A stretch of DNA of 64,000 nt, taken from positions 103,217 through 167,216 of the forward strand of contig NZ_BJDS01000004.1 in NCBI RefSeq assembly GCF_005405265.1. Reading direction: 5' to 3'. The stretch comes from Enterococcus songbeiensis. GTDB lineage: Bacteria > Bacillota > Bacilli > Lactobacillales > Enterococcaceae. The notes under the pieces were generated by a model. It did no database searches. It was not told the DNA's origin and worked only from the letters and a program-made list of their open reading frames with translations. Below are positions 8,865 through 17,679 of the stretch, in pieces; the first letter of the stretch is position 1; every line of letters starts with the position of its first letter. The position numbers and the translations under genes were made by a program.

Positions 8865-9725
8865 ATGATGAAAAATAAAACAGTCATTATTACGGGGGCA
8901 AGTGATGGAATCGGTAAGGCATTGGCTCGCCAGTTAAAAGAAAAAGGCGCCAATGTTGTCATCATTGGACGCTCTCCTGAAAAAACAAAAGCGGTCGGTA
9001 CAGAACTAAAAGCACCGTATTATGTCGCAGATTTTACAAAACTTGATGAGGTGCGGGAACTGGGCAAGAAGCTACGTACTGATTTTCCACAAATTGATGT
9101 GTTATTTAACAACGCTGGTGGCGTTTATGGTGACCGGGTTGTAACGGTGGACGGATATGAAAAAACTTTTCAAATCAATCATCTGGCACACTTTCTATTA
9201 ACGAACATACTTTTTGATACGCTTGCTGCAAGCAAAGCAACTATCGTGAATACCTCAAGTGTTGGCAATAGCGGTCTCAGCCGACTTGACATTGAGGACC
9301 TTAATATGGAGAAAAGGTACAGCAATTCCAGTGCTTACGGAAATGCGAAGCTAGAAAATATACTCTTTACCAAAGAATTTAACAGGCGTTATGGTAAAAC
9401 GGGAATGTCTATGGTTGCCTTTTATCCGGGCAACGTTCTTACAAGTTTTGCGAAGGAAGCCAATGGTTTGATGCGTGGAATGTATCGTTTTGCACAGCGA
9501 CATAAGTTTGCACAAAAAATATTGGCAATGATTCCACCGGAACAAGGAGCGGATACAGCGGTATGGCTTGCAACTACTACACCGGGAAAAGATTGGCAGC
9601 CAGGAGAATATTACTACAAGCGAAAGATCGCTAAAGCACATAAATTGGCTTATGATGAAAAGACAGCCCGTTCGCTTTGGGAACAGAGTGAAAAGATGGC
9701 TGGCGTGAAGTATCCATCGTTATAG
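8865..9725 (+). CDS. short-chain dehydrogenase/reductase
   Basis: A classical NAD(P)-dependent SDR of 286 residues. The cofactor-binding motif is TGASDGIG near residue 10, the structural NNAG sits near residue 86, a conserved Ser precedes it in VNTSSVGNS, and the catalytic pair is YGNAK in SSAYGNAKLEN. The layout resembles retinol-dehydrogenase/WW-oxidoreductase-like members, whose substrates vary; none can be named here. Two ATGs are adjacent; 8865 is spaced correctly from GAGAGGAAA. The AraC-type gene follows after 20 bases, so the pair is probably one operon and the regulator may control it. Confidence 0.88.
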   Translation: MMKNKTVIITGASDGIGKALARQLKEKGANVVIIGRSPEKTKAVGTELKAPYYVADFTKLDEVRELGKKLRTDFPQIDVLFNNAGGVYGDRVVTVDGYEKTFQINHLAHFLLTNILFDTLAASKATIVNTSSVGNSGLSRLDIEDLNMEKRYSNSSAYGNAKLENILFTKEFNRRYGKTGMSMVAFYPGNVLTSFAKEANGLMRGMYRFAQRHKFAQKILAMIPPEQGADTAVWLATTTPGKDWQPGEYYYKRKIAKAHKLAYDEKTARSLWEQSEKMAGVKYPSL

Positions 9726-9745
9726 ACTAAAGAAGGGTTGATAAA

Positions 9746-10720
9746 ATGAAGATTACGCTTACAAAGCAATTTCAAGAATTTGTTAAAGGTATCGGCCTTT
9801 CCTTGGATGATATTTTGCAGAGAGCCGAAATTCCTAATCTTCTATGGAAAGAGGAAGTTGAACTCTCTCCAACAGATTATAGTAAATTTTTGTTTGAACT
9901 GGATAGTGAAATTACAGATGAGCAAATCTTGGCCTTCAGTGAAGTGAAAAATATCCAAACCTTTATGCCACCCATTTTTGTTGCTCTGTGTGCAAAAAAT
10001 GCATTGGAGGGATTTCACCGATTTGCTCGGTATAAGCGACTGATTTGTCCTCTTGAGATCGATATACAGGAGGACGAAAAGACAATAACTATTCATTTGA
10101 GCTTTGATCTCCCAAATTCGTCCATGCCCCGCTTTTCTCTCATTAATGAACAGCTTGTGTTGGTCAGTCTAATCCGCACCGGCACCGGAAAAGATATAAA
10201 GCCATTGAAAGTAAAAAGTCCGTATCCATATAGTGAAGAGCTGACGGAATATTTGGGTATTACTCCTGAGATGTCTGCAACAAATGCGGTCACCTTTCGA
10301 TTGGATGAGGTTGTTCGGCCTTATATTACCCACAATAATGTTATGTGGGAATATTTGGAACCGGAATTAAAAAGGCGGCTTGCAGAACTTTCAGAGGAGA
10401 ATATGTTTATCAATCTTGTAGAGAAGACGTTGTTTTCTGCTATTCCGAGTGACTGGTTTTCCCGAGAAGAAGTTGCAAAATCTTTGGGAGTCAGCGTTCG
10501 TACCATGCAGCGAAAATTAGGAGAACAGGGAACCACCTACGCGCAACTTGTCCAGAAGGTGCAAGAGCTTTTAGCCGTCAATTATATTCATGTGGATGAA
10601 CTTGCGACGGAAGAAATATCTTATTTGGTGGGCTATAAAGATCAAGCATCATTTTCTCGTGCGTTTAAGAAGTGGACGGGAAAGACGGTTACGGAATATA
10701 AGGCGAGACTTTCTTCATAA
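9746..10720 (+). CDS. AraC-family transcription regulator with N-terminal arabinose-binding-like domain
   Basis: The 324-residue protein has a long N-terminal ligand domain of the Arabinose_bd type (KGIGLSLDDILQRAEIP, then the SYLVG-type C-terminal half) and a C-terminal AraC double helix-turn-helix. In the DNA-binding part, WFSREEVAKSLGVSVRTMQR is the first helix-turn-helix and EISYLVGYKDQASFSRAFKK the second, followed by WTGKTVTEYK. Such regulators sense small molecules and often activate an adjacent dehydrogenase gene. Here the neighbour upstream is an SDR gene. Ligand unknown. Confidence 0.88.
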   Translation: MKITLTKQFQEFVKGIGLSLDDILQRAEIPNLLWKEEVELSPTDYSKFLFELDSEITDEQILAFSEVKNIQTFMPPIFVALCAKNALEGFHRFARYKRLICPLEIDIQEDEKTITIHLSFDLPNSSMPRFSLINEQLVLVSLIRTGTGKDIKPLKVKSPYPYSEELTEYLGITPEMSATNAVTFRLDEVVRPYITHNNVMWEYLEPELKRRLAELSEENMFINLVEKTLFSAIPSDWFSREEVAKSLGVSVRTMQRKLGEQGTTYAQLVQKVQELLAVNYIHVDELATEEISYLVGYKDQASFSRAFKKWTGKTVTEYKARLSS

Positions 10721-10736
10721 CTAGTATGAAGAAAGT
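10708..10736 (+). repeat. 12-bp inverted repeat overlapping the regulator stop codon
   Basis: ACTTTCTTCATA and TATGAAGAAAGT flank ACTAG. The left arm contains the last codons of the AraC-type gene. No T-run follows (TCTGCTAC), so it is not a good terminator by itself. Confidence 0.6.
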
Positions 10737-10799
10737 TCTGCTACACCTCTGTTTATCATATTGTGAGAATTACTTCAATACCACTCTCGTTTGAAGATG

Positions 10800-10857
10800 A
10801 AGACAAAACATGGTGTAAGCTGTGAACTGATAGCGCTCACTAGATTTTGTCTTTTTT
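10800..10857 (+). terminator. possible terminator after the AraC-type gene
   Basis: AAGACAAAA at 10800-10808 can pair with TTTTGTCTT at 10845-10853, followed by a T-run. The 36-base interior can fold partly (GTGA with TCAC). The right arm overlaps the -35 of the next promoter. Confidence 0.4.
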
Positions 10858-10876
10858 AACACGAGATTGATATAAT
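10847..10876 (+). promoter_or_regulatory. promoter of the RibD-C/DHFR-like gene
   Basis: TTGTCT (10847-10852), an 18-base spacer and a consensus TATAAT (10871-10876). The ribosome site AAAGGAG follows before ATG 10901. Confidence 0.7.
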
Positions 10877-10900
10877 AACGAATCAAAGGAGAATTTTTTT

Positions 10901-11626
10901 ATGGAAAGAAGCAACGTAATTTGTCACATGGTAACATCGATAGATGGGAAAATCAGCGGAAATTTTGAAAAGGAACCGCTTGTTGAAACATCTGTGTTTC
11001 CCTATTATTATCAGGCACTCTTTGAATTTGGAACAGCAATGGCGACTGGTAGAGCGACAAATGAAGAAACGTTAAAAATAGTTGGCAGTGCCGAAATAGA
11101 TTTTTCAAAGTATAGCGACACAGAAGTAGACTATGAGGACTATATCATCAAAGACCCTAATCAGCATTATTTTGTCAGTTTTGACAGAAAAGGCAGATGC
11201 AACTGGGGAACAAGTCATTTCGAGCATTTAGGCAAGCGGCTTCTATTAGTAGAGGTCTTGACAAAGAAAGCAAAAAAAGAATACCTTGCATATTTAAGAG
11301 AGGTCGGTATTCCTTATATTTTTGCTGGCGAAGAAGAGATGGATATTGAGTTAGCATTGAAGAAATTGAAATCTGAATTTGGTGTGGAAACGCTGGTATT
11401 GTGCGGTGGAGCTGTTATCAACGGAGCATTTTTCAAGGAAGATTTGATTGATGAAATATCTTTGACGGTTGCTCCTTATGTGGAAGGAAATAGAGATGAG
11501 AAATCCTTTGTAGAATTATGGGCTGATTATCACAATACGGCTTTTCCATTGAAGAAAGCAACACCAATTGATGGTGGGGGTGTCCATCTTCTGTTTGCTA
11601 GAGAGGGTATCAAAAAAGAGCAATGA
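10901..11626 (+). CDS. RibD C-terminal-domain / dihydrofolate reductase-like protein
   Basis: A 241-residue protein of the RibD_C (bacterial bifunctional deaminase-reductase C-terminal) superfamily, which shares the dihydrofolate reductase fold. The N-terminal VICHMVTSIDGKISG is the typical substrate-side strand-loop, ATGRATNEE follows, and ETLVLCGGAVINGAFF is the NADPH-binding glycine region. Stand-alone members reduce pterin- or pyrimidine-type substrates, mostly unassigned. It is not the housekeeping folA or ribD by length and context. It has its own promoter and is followed by a terminator, so it is monocistronic. Confidence 0.85.
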   Translation: MERSNVICHMVTSIDGKISGNFEKEPLVETSVFPYYYQALFEFGTAMATGRATNEETLKIVGSAEIDFSKYSDTEVDYEDYIIKDPNQHYFVSFDRKGRCNWGTSHFEHLGKRLLLVEVLTKKAKKEYLAYLREVGIPYIFAGEEEMDIELALKKLKSEFGVETLVLCGGAVINGAFFKEDLIDEISLTVAPYVEGNRDEKSFVELWADYHNTAFPLKKATPIDGGGVHLLFAREGIKKEQ

Positions 11627-11783
11627 AAAATTGGCGTAAACAGAAAATGTCTCAAGTGTATAGTTACATAAAAAATACTTTCGAAAAAGTAGTCCTGTAA
11701 CAGGAAATTACTACGAATACAATAGAAGTAAATACCGTGTATTTTTTGTTCCACGTGGGAGTATCATCTTTCAACAACAATCT

Positions 11784-11826
11784 AAAAGCGATGGGAGACT
11801 GTGTGACTGAGTCTCTCATCGCTTTT
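11784..11826. terminator. strong hairpin terminator in the convergent gap
   Basis: AAAAGCGATGGGAGACT pairs with AGTCTCTCATCGCTTTT around a nine-base loop, with one G-T pair. A-rich and T-rich flanks allow action on both strands. Confidence 0.75.
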
Positions 11827-11880
11827 GCAGTATAAAATTTTGTGACTGAAAAAGAAACATTTACTTGAAAAATGCGCCAC

Positions 11881-11908
11881 TTGCTGATTGTTATTGAAAA
11901 ATCAGCAA
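11881..11908. repeat. 9-bp hairpin near the corA end
   Basis: TTGCTGATT and AATCAGCAA flank a ten-base loop. On the plus strand CTTTCATTT follows, so a weak terminator is possible. Confidence 0.45.
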
Positions 11909-11974
11909 CTTTCATTTACTGTCGTAGTATAGGCATTTTTTGATGGAGAGATAGGTAATTTTTTTGAAAGGTGT

Positions 11975-12931
11975 TCACAACAAATCTTTTTTTCTTAAAT
12001 AATAAATCGTGATATAGCATAAAATTAAGGTAGCAATTGATATCAGAAAAAAGGCGTCCGCTCGAGAGGCAAAGGGCAATTTCACGTTCATTCCGAAAAA
12101 GCCGCCGACAATTGTTGGAATTGTCAGGACAATCGTTAATGAAGTCAGGATTTTCATCACATTGTTTAAATTGTTTGAAACAATCGCAGAAAAAATATCT
12201 GTCATCTGATTCACTAACTTCAAATGGATTTTTGCAGAAGTCGTCGATTGTTCTGTTTCCACCAAAATATCATGGAGATGGTTGCGGTACGCATGATTCT
12301 TTTTGAATTCGGGGGAATGGGCCAATTCTTTTAAGGTATTAAAATTCGCCTCGGTCGCTGCTTCAAATAAGACCAAGCTTTTTTGAATATCCATGATTTG
12401 ATACAGATGTTTATTTTGGGTGGAGACTTGGATTTGACCTTCTAGTTTTTCCACCTGTCCTTTAATTGCCCGCAAATGATCATTGTAGGTTAAGACTAAA
12501 TGCCACAAAATCTCTAGTGTTAAATTGACCCGATCACTCATGTCATTGTTGGGTAAAGGTTGTTGGATCAGTTTGCTGAAAAATGTTGGGTGGTAATTTG
12601 ATACGCTGATCAATTTTTTGTCTGGCGTAATGATTAACGAAAGGGGGAAGGTCTCAAATTGCAAATACCCGCTGGGACTTGTCGAAACATAGGGAAATTG
12701 CAGCAACAAAAGAACCGGTCGCAAAAAAGTTTCCTGCTCCAAGCCTTCTGCACGGGAGTTCTCGGCATCATCCAAAATGGCGGTCAAGTAATCACTTGGT
12801 AGTTGAAATTTTTTCGATATTTCACTGATTTCCTCAATCTCCGGTTTTTCGATATGCAACCATAAGGCATCCTCTTTTTTGTCTCCACAGAGCACCAGCT
12901 TTTTATCTGTGATCGTATAGTATTGAATCAT
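11975..12931 (-). CDS. corA: CorA-family divalent cation transporter
   Basis: CorA channels carry Mg2+ (some members Co2+, Ni2+ or Zn2+) across the cytoplasmic membrane as homopentamers. The 318-residue protein has a large acidic cytoplasmic N-terminal domain, a long helix, then two C-terminal membrane segments. The selectivity signature GMN is present in GGFFGMNVKLPF, followed by the last helix (AFFLISIATLILCYITIYYL) and a basic tail RKKDLL. It is transcribed against its neighbours; ATG 12931 follows AAGGATGTGAGCAG. Substrate cannot be set from sequence alone. Confidence 0.92.
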   Translation of the reverse strand: MIQYYTITDKKLVLCGDKKEDALWLHIEKPEIEEISEISKKFQLPSDYLTAILDDAENSRAEGLEQETFLRPVLLLLQFPYVSTSPSGYLQFETFPLSLIITPDKKLISVSNYHPTFFSKLIQQPLPNNDMSDRVNLTLEILWHLVLTYNDHLRAIKGQVEKLEGQIQVSTQNKHLYQIMDIQKSLVLFEAATEANFNTLKELAHSPEFKKNHAYRNHLHDILVETEQSTTSAKIHLKLVNQMTDIFSAIVSNNLNNVMKILTSLTIVLTIPTIVGGFFGMNVKLPFASRADAFFLISIATLILCYITIYYLRKKDLL

Positions 12932-13105
12932 CTGCTCACATCCTTGTTACTACTATTATAAGGGAAAAGAGTAAGGATTTCTCGGATAAGCCTCTGATTT
13001 TTTTAGAAAAGGCTGCATATCTGAATAAACTTTTAAACGAACTGAAACATCTATGTAAAGAAAATGAAGTATAGTTACTCTAGTTAAAAAGAAAGGAACT
13101 GCATT

Positions 13106-13474
13106 ATGCAAAGTTTTACGCCAGTTTTAGTGTTTTGGTATCTATTTCCGATTATCGTGCTGTTCGCAGCCAATTTTTTAGTCACCACTTTTTCGTTACA
13201 AAAGCGGTTAAAAATCAAAGCACCTGATATTAGTGTGCCTTTTTTGTGGTTGGGCTTGCATCAATTATCACAAAATACCTTTGAAACTTCCTTTTTACCG
13301 TATTTTTTCATTTCGATTTTATTTACGGGAATTATCGTGGCGGTTTTTCAAGCGTATTACTATGGTGAGATTTTATATGCCCGCTATGGGAAAATGTTTT
13401 GGCGCTTAGTATTTCTGCTTTCGATTATCGTATATGTTGTTTTGATCGTCCTGAATCTGCTGCATTATTTATAA
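13106..13474 (+). CDS. DUF3397 family membrane protein
   Basis: A 122-residue protein with about four hydrophobic segments: residues 6-28 (LVFWYLFPIIVLFAANFL), around 43-55, 65-85 (FFISILFTGIIVAVFQAYYY) and 98-120. A basic loop LQKRLKIKAPDIS lies between segments one and two. Size, topology and its place directly upstream of mraZ match the DUF3397 family of Lactobacillales. Function unknown. The start is supported by AAAGAAAGGAACTGC. Confidence 0.8.
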   Translation: MQSFTPVLVFWYLFPIIVLFAANFLVTTFSLQKRLKIKAPDISVPFLWLGLHQLSQNTFETSFLPYFFISILFTGIIVAVFQAYYYGEILYARYGKMFWRLVFLLSIIVYVVLIVLNLLHYL

Positions 13475-13570
13475 AAAGACTTTTAAAGAACGCGACAAAA
13501 GGGCTCCAATCTTTTCAAAATCTTTGGTAAAAAATAGTCAAAAAACTTCTCATGACATTTCATAGAAAAG

Positions 13571-13600
13571 GTGGTGGAATGTGGGGGATTGTGGTAGACT
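13571..13600 (+). promoter_or_regulatory. MraZ operator: three GTGG boxes with 10-bp period
   Basis: Three consecutive decamers begin GTGG: GTGGTGGAAT, GTGGGGGATT, GTGGTAGACT. Another GTGG lies at 13612, near the mraZ ribosome site. Tandem TGGG/GTGG boxes with 10-bp spacing upstream of mraZ are the known binding sites of MraZ proteins, so self-control of the division cluster is likely. The exact -35/-10 is not clear. Confidence 0.65.
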
Positions 13601-13635
13601 ATGAATATCAGGTGGAGATTGGGGGATATTTGTCG

Positions 13636-14067
13636 ATGTTTATGGGAGAATTCCAACATACGATCGATGCAAAAGGCCGACTAATCGTACCATCCAAACT
13701 ACGTGAAAAACTTGGCGAAAAGTTTGTGGTGACACGAGGATTAGACGGTTGTTTATTTGGTTACCCTTTACCTGAATGGAACAATTTAGAAAAAAAATTA
13801 AATGAAATGCCCCTAGCAAAAAAAGATGCCCGTACCTTTGTCCGTTTCTTTTATTCTGCAGCGACAGAATGTGAAATTGATAAACAAGGTCGGATTAATA
13901 TCCCGGCGACATTAAGAAAGCATGCAGATTTGACAAAGAATTGCGTGATTACCGGTGTAGCAAATCGAATTGAAATTTGGGATGAACAACGCTGGAATGA
14001 ATTCTCGATTGAAGCAGAGGAAAACTTTGATGAAATCGCTGAAACAATGATTGATTTTGGGCTATAG
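13636..14067 (+). CDS. mraZ: MraZ, transcription regulator of the division and cell wall cluster
   Basis: MraZ is a ring-forming protein with two AbrB-like SpoVT domains that binds repeated boxes ahead of its own gene. The 143 residues are the family standard, starting [16 protein letters not shown] and containing the two DxxGR signatures DAKGR and DKQGR ([16 protein letters not shown]). The reading frame stays open upstream to 13552, but that segment overlaps the GTGG boxes and is not conserved-looking; ATG 13636 follows the GGGGGA ribosome site. Confidence 0.95.
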   Translation: MFMGEFQHTIDAKGRLIVPSKLREKLGEKFVVTRGLDGCLFGYPLPEWNNLEKKLNEMPLAKKDARTFVRFFYSAATECEIDKQGRINIPATLRKHADLTKNCVITGVANRIEIWDEQRWNEFSIEAEENFDEIAETMIDFGL

Positions 14068-14088
14068 GCTATAGGAAGAGGCAAACAA

Positions 14089-15051
14089 ATGACTGCAGAA
14101 TTTCAACATTATACGGTAATGCTAAAAGAAACTGTCGATGGATTAGCAATTCATCCTGATGGTGTATATGTTGACTGCACATTAGGCGGCGCAGGTCATA
14201 GTGAATATCTGTTGAGCCAATTAGGAGCAAAAGGACATCTCTATGCTTTCGATCAAGATCAAAAAGCAATCGACCATGCGAAACAACGCTTGGCACCTTA
14301 TGTTGAAAAGGGACAAGTGACCTTTATCAAAAGTAATTTTCGCTTTTTACAAGACGAACTTGCCCAGTTGGGTGTCCGTCAAGTGGATGGTGTTTTGTAC
14401 GACTTAGGAGTTTCTTCGCCTCAATTGGACGAAGCCGAACGAGGATTTAGTTACCATCAAGATGCACCATTAGATATGCGTATGGATCAGAGTGCGGATT
14501 TTTCTGCCTATGATGTCATCAACGGCTATGATTTTCATGAATTAGTAAAAATTTTCTATCGTTACGGCGAGGAAAAATTTTCAAAACAAGTTGCTCGGGA
14601 AATTGAACGGGTTCGCAAAAACAAACCGATCGAAACCACCGGTGAATTAGTTGAAGTAATCAAGGCAGCCATTCCGGCACCGGCAAGAAGAAAAGGCGGA
14701 CATCCGGCAAAACGGATTTTCCAGGCTGTTCGAATTGCAGTGAATGATGAATTGGGTGCCATTGAGGAATCACTGGAACAGGCCATTGCATTACTGAAAA
14801 AAAATGGCAGAGTCAGCGTGATTACCTTCCATTCATTAGAGGATCGAATCGTAAAGACAATGTTTAAAGAATACAGCAGTCCACAGGATCTTCCACCGGG
14901 ATTACCGGTCGTTCCTGATGAATACCAACCAGAACTAAAACTGATTACGAGAAAACCACTGGTTGCCTCGGAAGCAGAGCTGGCTGAAAACAATCGTTCA
15001 AGAAGCGCAAAATTGCGTATTGCAGAGAAAGCGAGAAGGAAGGAGAGTTAA
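14089..15051 (+). CDS. rsmH: 16S rRNA (cytosine-1402-N4) methyltransferase RsmH
   Basis: RsmH (MraW) methylates N4 of C1402 in the 16S rRNA P-site. The 320 residues show [13 protein letters not shown] at the start, the AdoMet loop [33 protein letters not shown], and the C-terminal [13 protein letters not shown]. It is 21 bases after mraZ behind AGGAAGAGG, and ftsL starts two bases after its stop. Confidence 0.97.
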   Translation: MTAEFQHYTVMLKETVDGLAIHPDGVYVDCTLGGAGHSEYLLSQLGAKGHLYAFDQDQKAIDHAKQRLAPYVEKGQVTFIKSNFRFLQDELAQLGVRQVDGVLYDLGVSSPQLDEAERGFSYHQDAPLDMRMDQSADFSAYDVINGYDFHELVKIFYRYGEEKFSKQVAREIERVRKNKPIETTGELVEVIKAAIPAPARRKGGHPAKRIFQAVRIAVNDELGAIEESLEQAIALLKKNGRVSVITFHSLEDRIVKTMFKEYSSPQDLPPGLPVVPDEYQPELKLITRKPLVASEAELAENNRSRSAKLRIAEKARRKES

Positions 15052-15052
15052 G

Positions 15053-15457
15053 ATGGCGGAATTGAAAGCCCACGATTATGGTTATACCGAACCACTCATC
15101 GAACAACCACAACCAAACAAATCCGCTCAAACACCTCCTGAACGGCCAGAGATTATTGAAGTTCCTCATTCTCCAGCCCGCAGATTAAAACGGATCAGCA
15201 AACTTGAAAAATTGATAGGTGCCATCCTTTTTGCCGCAATTATTGGTCTAGCAGTTCTTACTATTTATGTGCGCACGGATATCAGTCAACTTGAGCATGA
15301 TGTTTCGTTAATCCAAGCGGAAACGACACAACAAAATGAGGAAACGACACGTCTGGAACAAGAAAAAAGTGAGCTTTCCAAAACGGAACGCATCAAAAAG
15401 GTTGCCGAAAAACAAGGCTTGACGATCAATGATGATAACTTAAGGAAAGTGAAGTAA
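15053..15457 (+). CDS. ftsL: cell division protein FtsL
   Basis: FtsL is a bitopic divisome protein that forms a complex with DivIB and DivIC. The 134 residues comprise a Pro/Gln-rich cytoplasmic part, one membrane segment (LIGAILFAAIIGLAVLTIYV, around residues 57-76) and an extracellular coiled coil. An in-frame ATG at 14963 lies within rsmH; ATG 15053 is chosen because AAGGAGAG sits just upstream. The next gene begins at the base after its stop. Confidence 0.93.
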   Translation: MAELKAHDYGYTEPLIEQPQPNKSAQTPPERPEIIEVPHSPARRLKRISKLEKLIGAILFAAIIGLAVLTIYVRTDISQLEHDVSLIQAETTQQNEETTRLEQEKSELSKTERIKKVAEKQGLTINDDNLRKVK

Positions 15458-17662
15458 ATGAGCTTTAAACGAATCAAACGATACATTAAAAATAAAAATT
15501 TAAATCCGATGAACAATCGCAAAAAAGTAGGTATTATTTTATTTGCTACGAGTATTGGGTTGTTCTTTTTATTTGCCGCTCGACTGACTTATTTAGTGGT
15601 CGTTGGTCAAGTCGCTGGTACCTCACTAAAAGAAAAAACAGAAGCCCTGTACCAAGGGTCTAGTGTAGTAAAAGCTCGTCGTGGAACGATTTATGATCGG
15701 AATGGGATTGCGATTGCGGAAGATGCGACTTCCTATTCTGTCAAAGCGATTCTATCCACCAAATATATGACCGGCTCTAAAAAGTTATATGCCGAAGAAA
15801 AGAACTTTGATAAACTGGCTGAGATCCTCCATGACAAATTGGGGATGGAAAAGAAATACGCCCTGTCACAATTGGAAAACGGTCTAAAAGATGAACGGTA
15901 CCAAGTGGAATTTGGAAAAAATGGTAAAGGAATCACGTTAGCGAAAAAAGAAGAAATCGAAAAAACGCTGGAAGAACAAGAATTGACCGGGCTGTATTTC
16001 GATGACCATCCTGCACGTATTTATCCTAACGGTGTTTTCTCTTCTCACTTTATTGGTATCGCTGAGTCAAAAGTCGATAAAAACGGTATAGACAAAGGTT
16101 TAGAAGGAATTTTAGGTCTGGAAGCTTCCTACAATGATGTGTTGAGTGGAACAGATGGAAAGGTTGTTTATCAGAAGGACAACTATCAAAACCCTTTGGC
16201 AGGAACCGTTGCAGAAGAAGTTAAGGCAAAAGATGGGCAAGATATCTATACAACGATTGATAGTCGTCTGCAGACCTATATGGAAACGTTAATGGATGCG
16301 TCAAATAAAAAATACAAACCAGAAAATATGACTGCAATGTTGATGGAGGCCAAGACTGGCGAAATTTTAGCCATGGCACAACGGCCAACCTTTAATCCAG
16401 AAACGGAAACGGAATTTAAAGACGGCGAATTTGAATGGCGCAATTTATTGGTACAGGATCGGTATGAACCAGGTTCAACCATGAAAGTCATGACGACTGC
16501 TGCGGCATTGGATGATGGAGTATTCAATGAGAATGAAACCTTCGTCTCTGGGAAAATCAAGGTAGCTGACGCAACCATCAATGACCATGACCAAGGGGCA
16601 AAAGGTGTCCTAACCATGCGCCAAGCGCTCTCGTGGTCAAGTAATGTTGGCATGGTCAAACTGGAACAAAAATTGGGAACCCGTTGGCAACGTTACCTGC
16701 AACAGTTTGGTTTCGGGAAAAGTACTTACTCTGGATTGCCGGATGAAAATGTAGGAATATTGCCTACTTCAAATGTAGTGGACCAAGCAATGAGTTCCTT
16801 TGGTCAGGCCATTGGGGTAACGAATTTTCAAATGATGCAGGCCTTTTCTGCAATCGCTAATGACGGAAAAATGTTGAAACCACAATATATCAGTAAAATC
16901 GTTGACCCTGCTACCGGCAAAGAACGGGTAACTCAACCAGAAGTACTTGGACAACCTGTTTCCGCAGAATCTGCTTCTAAAGTGCGGGAGTATATGCGAG
17001 ATGTTGTTGAAAGTGAGAACTACGGAAGTGCCTATGGGCATTATGAGGTTCCTGGATACAATATTTCCGCTAAAACCGGAACTGCCCAAGTGGTCGCTGA
17101 AGATGGTGGGTATTTGGAAGGGGAAACTTCCTATCTCTACTCAATCGTGGAGATGATTCCTTCCGAGGAACCAGAGTATATTTTATATATGACAATGAAA
17201 GTACCGGAAACTTGGGAACAAGATGCATTGGCAAGTATTGGTAATCCGTTACTAAAACGGGCAATGGACTTTAAAGAAACGGAAGAAAGTCAGCCAGACA
17301 AAGAAAACTCTGAAACAATCACCGTTGCTGATTATCGCAATCTTGCTGTTGATACAGCTGCAAATGATGCGACAAAGAGTGGACTGAATCCTATCGTTAT
17401 CGGAAACGGTGAAAAAGTAAAAGAACAATCGACACCAAGTGGTTCTGAGTTGATGAGTTCAGAGCGGCTGTTGCTAAAAACGACGGGTGATGAATTCACT
17501 ATGCCGGATACCAGCGGATGGTCCAAAGCCGATTTGCTGAAACTAGGAGAATTACTGGATATTACTGTGAATTTTGACGGGGAAGGCTATTGTGTAGAAC
17601 AAAGTGTTGCCCCTTATGAAAAAATCAACGAAGAAGTCACCTTTACCCTACAGAATAATTGA
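15458..17662 (+). CDS. pbp2B: division transpeptidase PBP2B/FtsI class with two PASTA domains
   Basis: A class B penicillin-binding protein that cross-links septal peptidoglycan. The 734 residues show a short cytoplasmic basic region, one membrane anchor (VGIILFATSIGLFFLFAARL), a dimerisation domain (ARRGTIYDRNG), and the transpeptidase domain with active-site STMK at 340-343, SSN at 394-396 and KTG at 539-541. The end carries two PASTA repeats (TVADYRNLAVD and MPDTSGWSKADLLK regions). ATG 15458 directly follows the ftsL stop. Enterococcal gene names vary (pbpB, ftsI), so the symbol is approximate. Confidence 0.94.
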   Translation: MSFKRIKRYIKNKNLNPMNNRKKVGIILFATSIGLFFLFAARLTYLVVVGQVAGTSLKEKTEALYQGSSVVKARRGTIYDRNGIAIAEDATSYSVKAILSTKYMTGSKKLYAEEKNFDKLAEILHDKLGMEKKYALSQLENGLKDERYQVEFGKNGKGITLAKKEEIEKTLEEQELTGLYFDDHPARIYPNGVFSSHFIGIAESKVDKNGIDKGLEGILGLEASYNDVLSGTDGKVVYQKDNYQNPLAGTVAEEVKAKDGQDIYTTIDSRLQTYMETLMDASNKKYKPENMTAMLMEAKTGEILAMAQRPTFNPETETEFKDGEFEWRNLLVQDRYEPGSTMKVMTTAAALDDGVFNENETFVSGKIKVADATINDHDQGAKGVLTMRQALSWSSNVGMVKLEQKLGTRWQRYLQQFGFGKSTYSGLPDENVGILPTSNVVDQAMSSFGQAIGVTNFQMMQAFSAIANDGKMLKPQYISKIVDPATGKERVTQPEVLGQPVSAESASKVREYMRDVVESENYGSAYGHYEVPGYNISAKTGTAQVVAEDGGYLEGETSYLYSIVEMIPSEEPEYILYMTMKVPETWEQDALASIGNPLLKRAMDFKETEESQPDKENSETITVADYRNLAVDTAANDATKSGLNPIVIGNGEKVKEQSTPSGSELMSSERLLLKTTGDEFTMPDTSGWSKADLLKLGELLDITVNFDGEGYCVEQSVAPYEKINEEVTFTLQNN

Positions 17663-17679
17663 TTTGAGGAGAGAAGAAA

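Larger units (their letters stand above)
11627..11974. other. 348-base convergent intergenic region
   Basis: It lies between the RibD-C-like gene and the minus-strand corA. Contents seen are the strong terminator at 11784-11826, a second hairpin at 11881-11908, and a weaker dyad around 11687-11713 (GTAGT and ACTAC flanking CCTGT-CAGG). No supported gene. Confidence 0.6.

Noticed and set aside
11664..11915. 83-codon minus-strand frame near corA
   Set aside because: It spans two hairpins in the convergent gap and has no start signal.
13552..13635. N-terminal extension of MraZ
   Set aside because: It covers the GTGG operator boxes, and MraZ proteins begin MFMGE, matching ATG 13636 with GGGGGA upstream.
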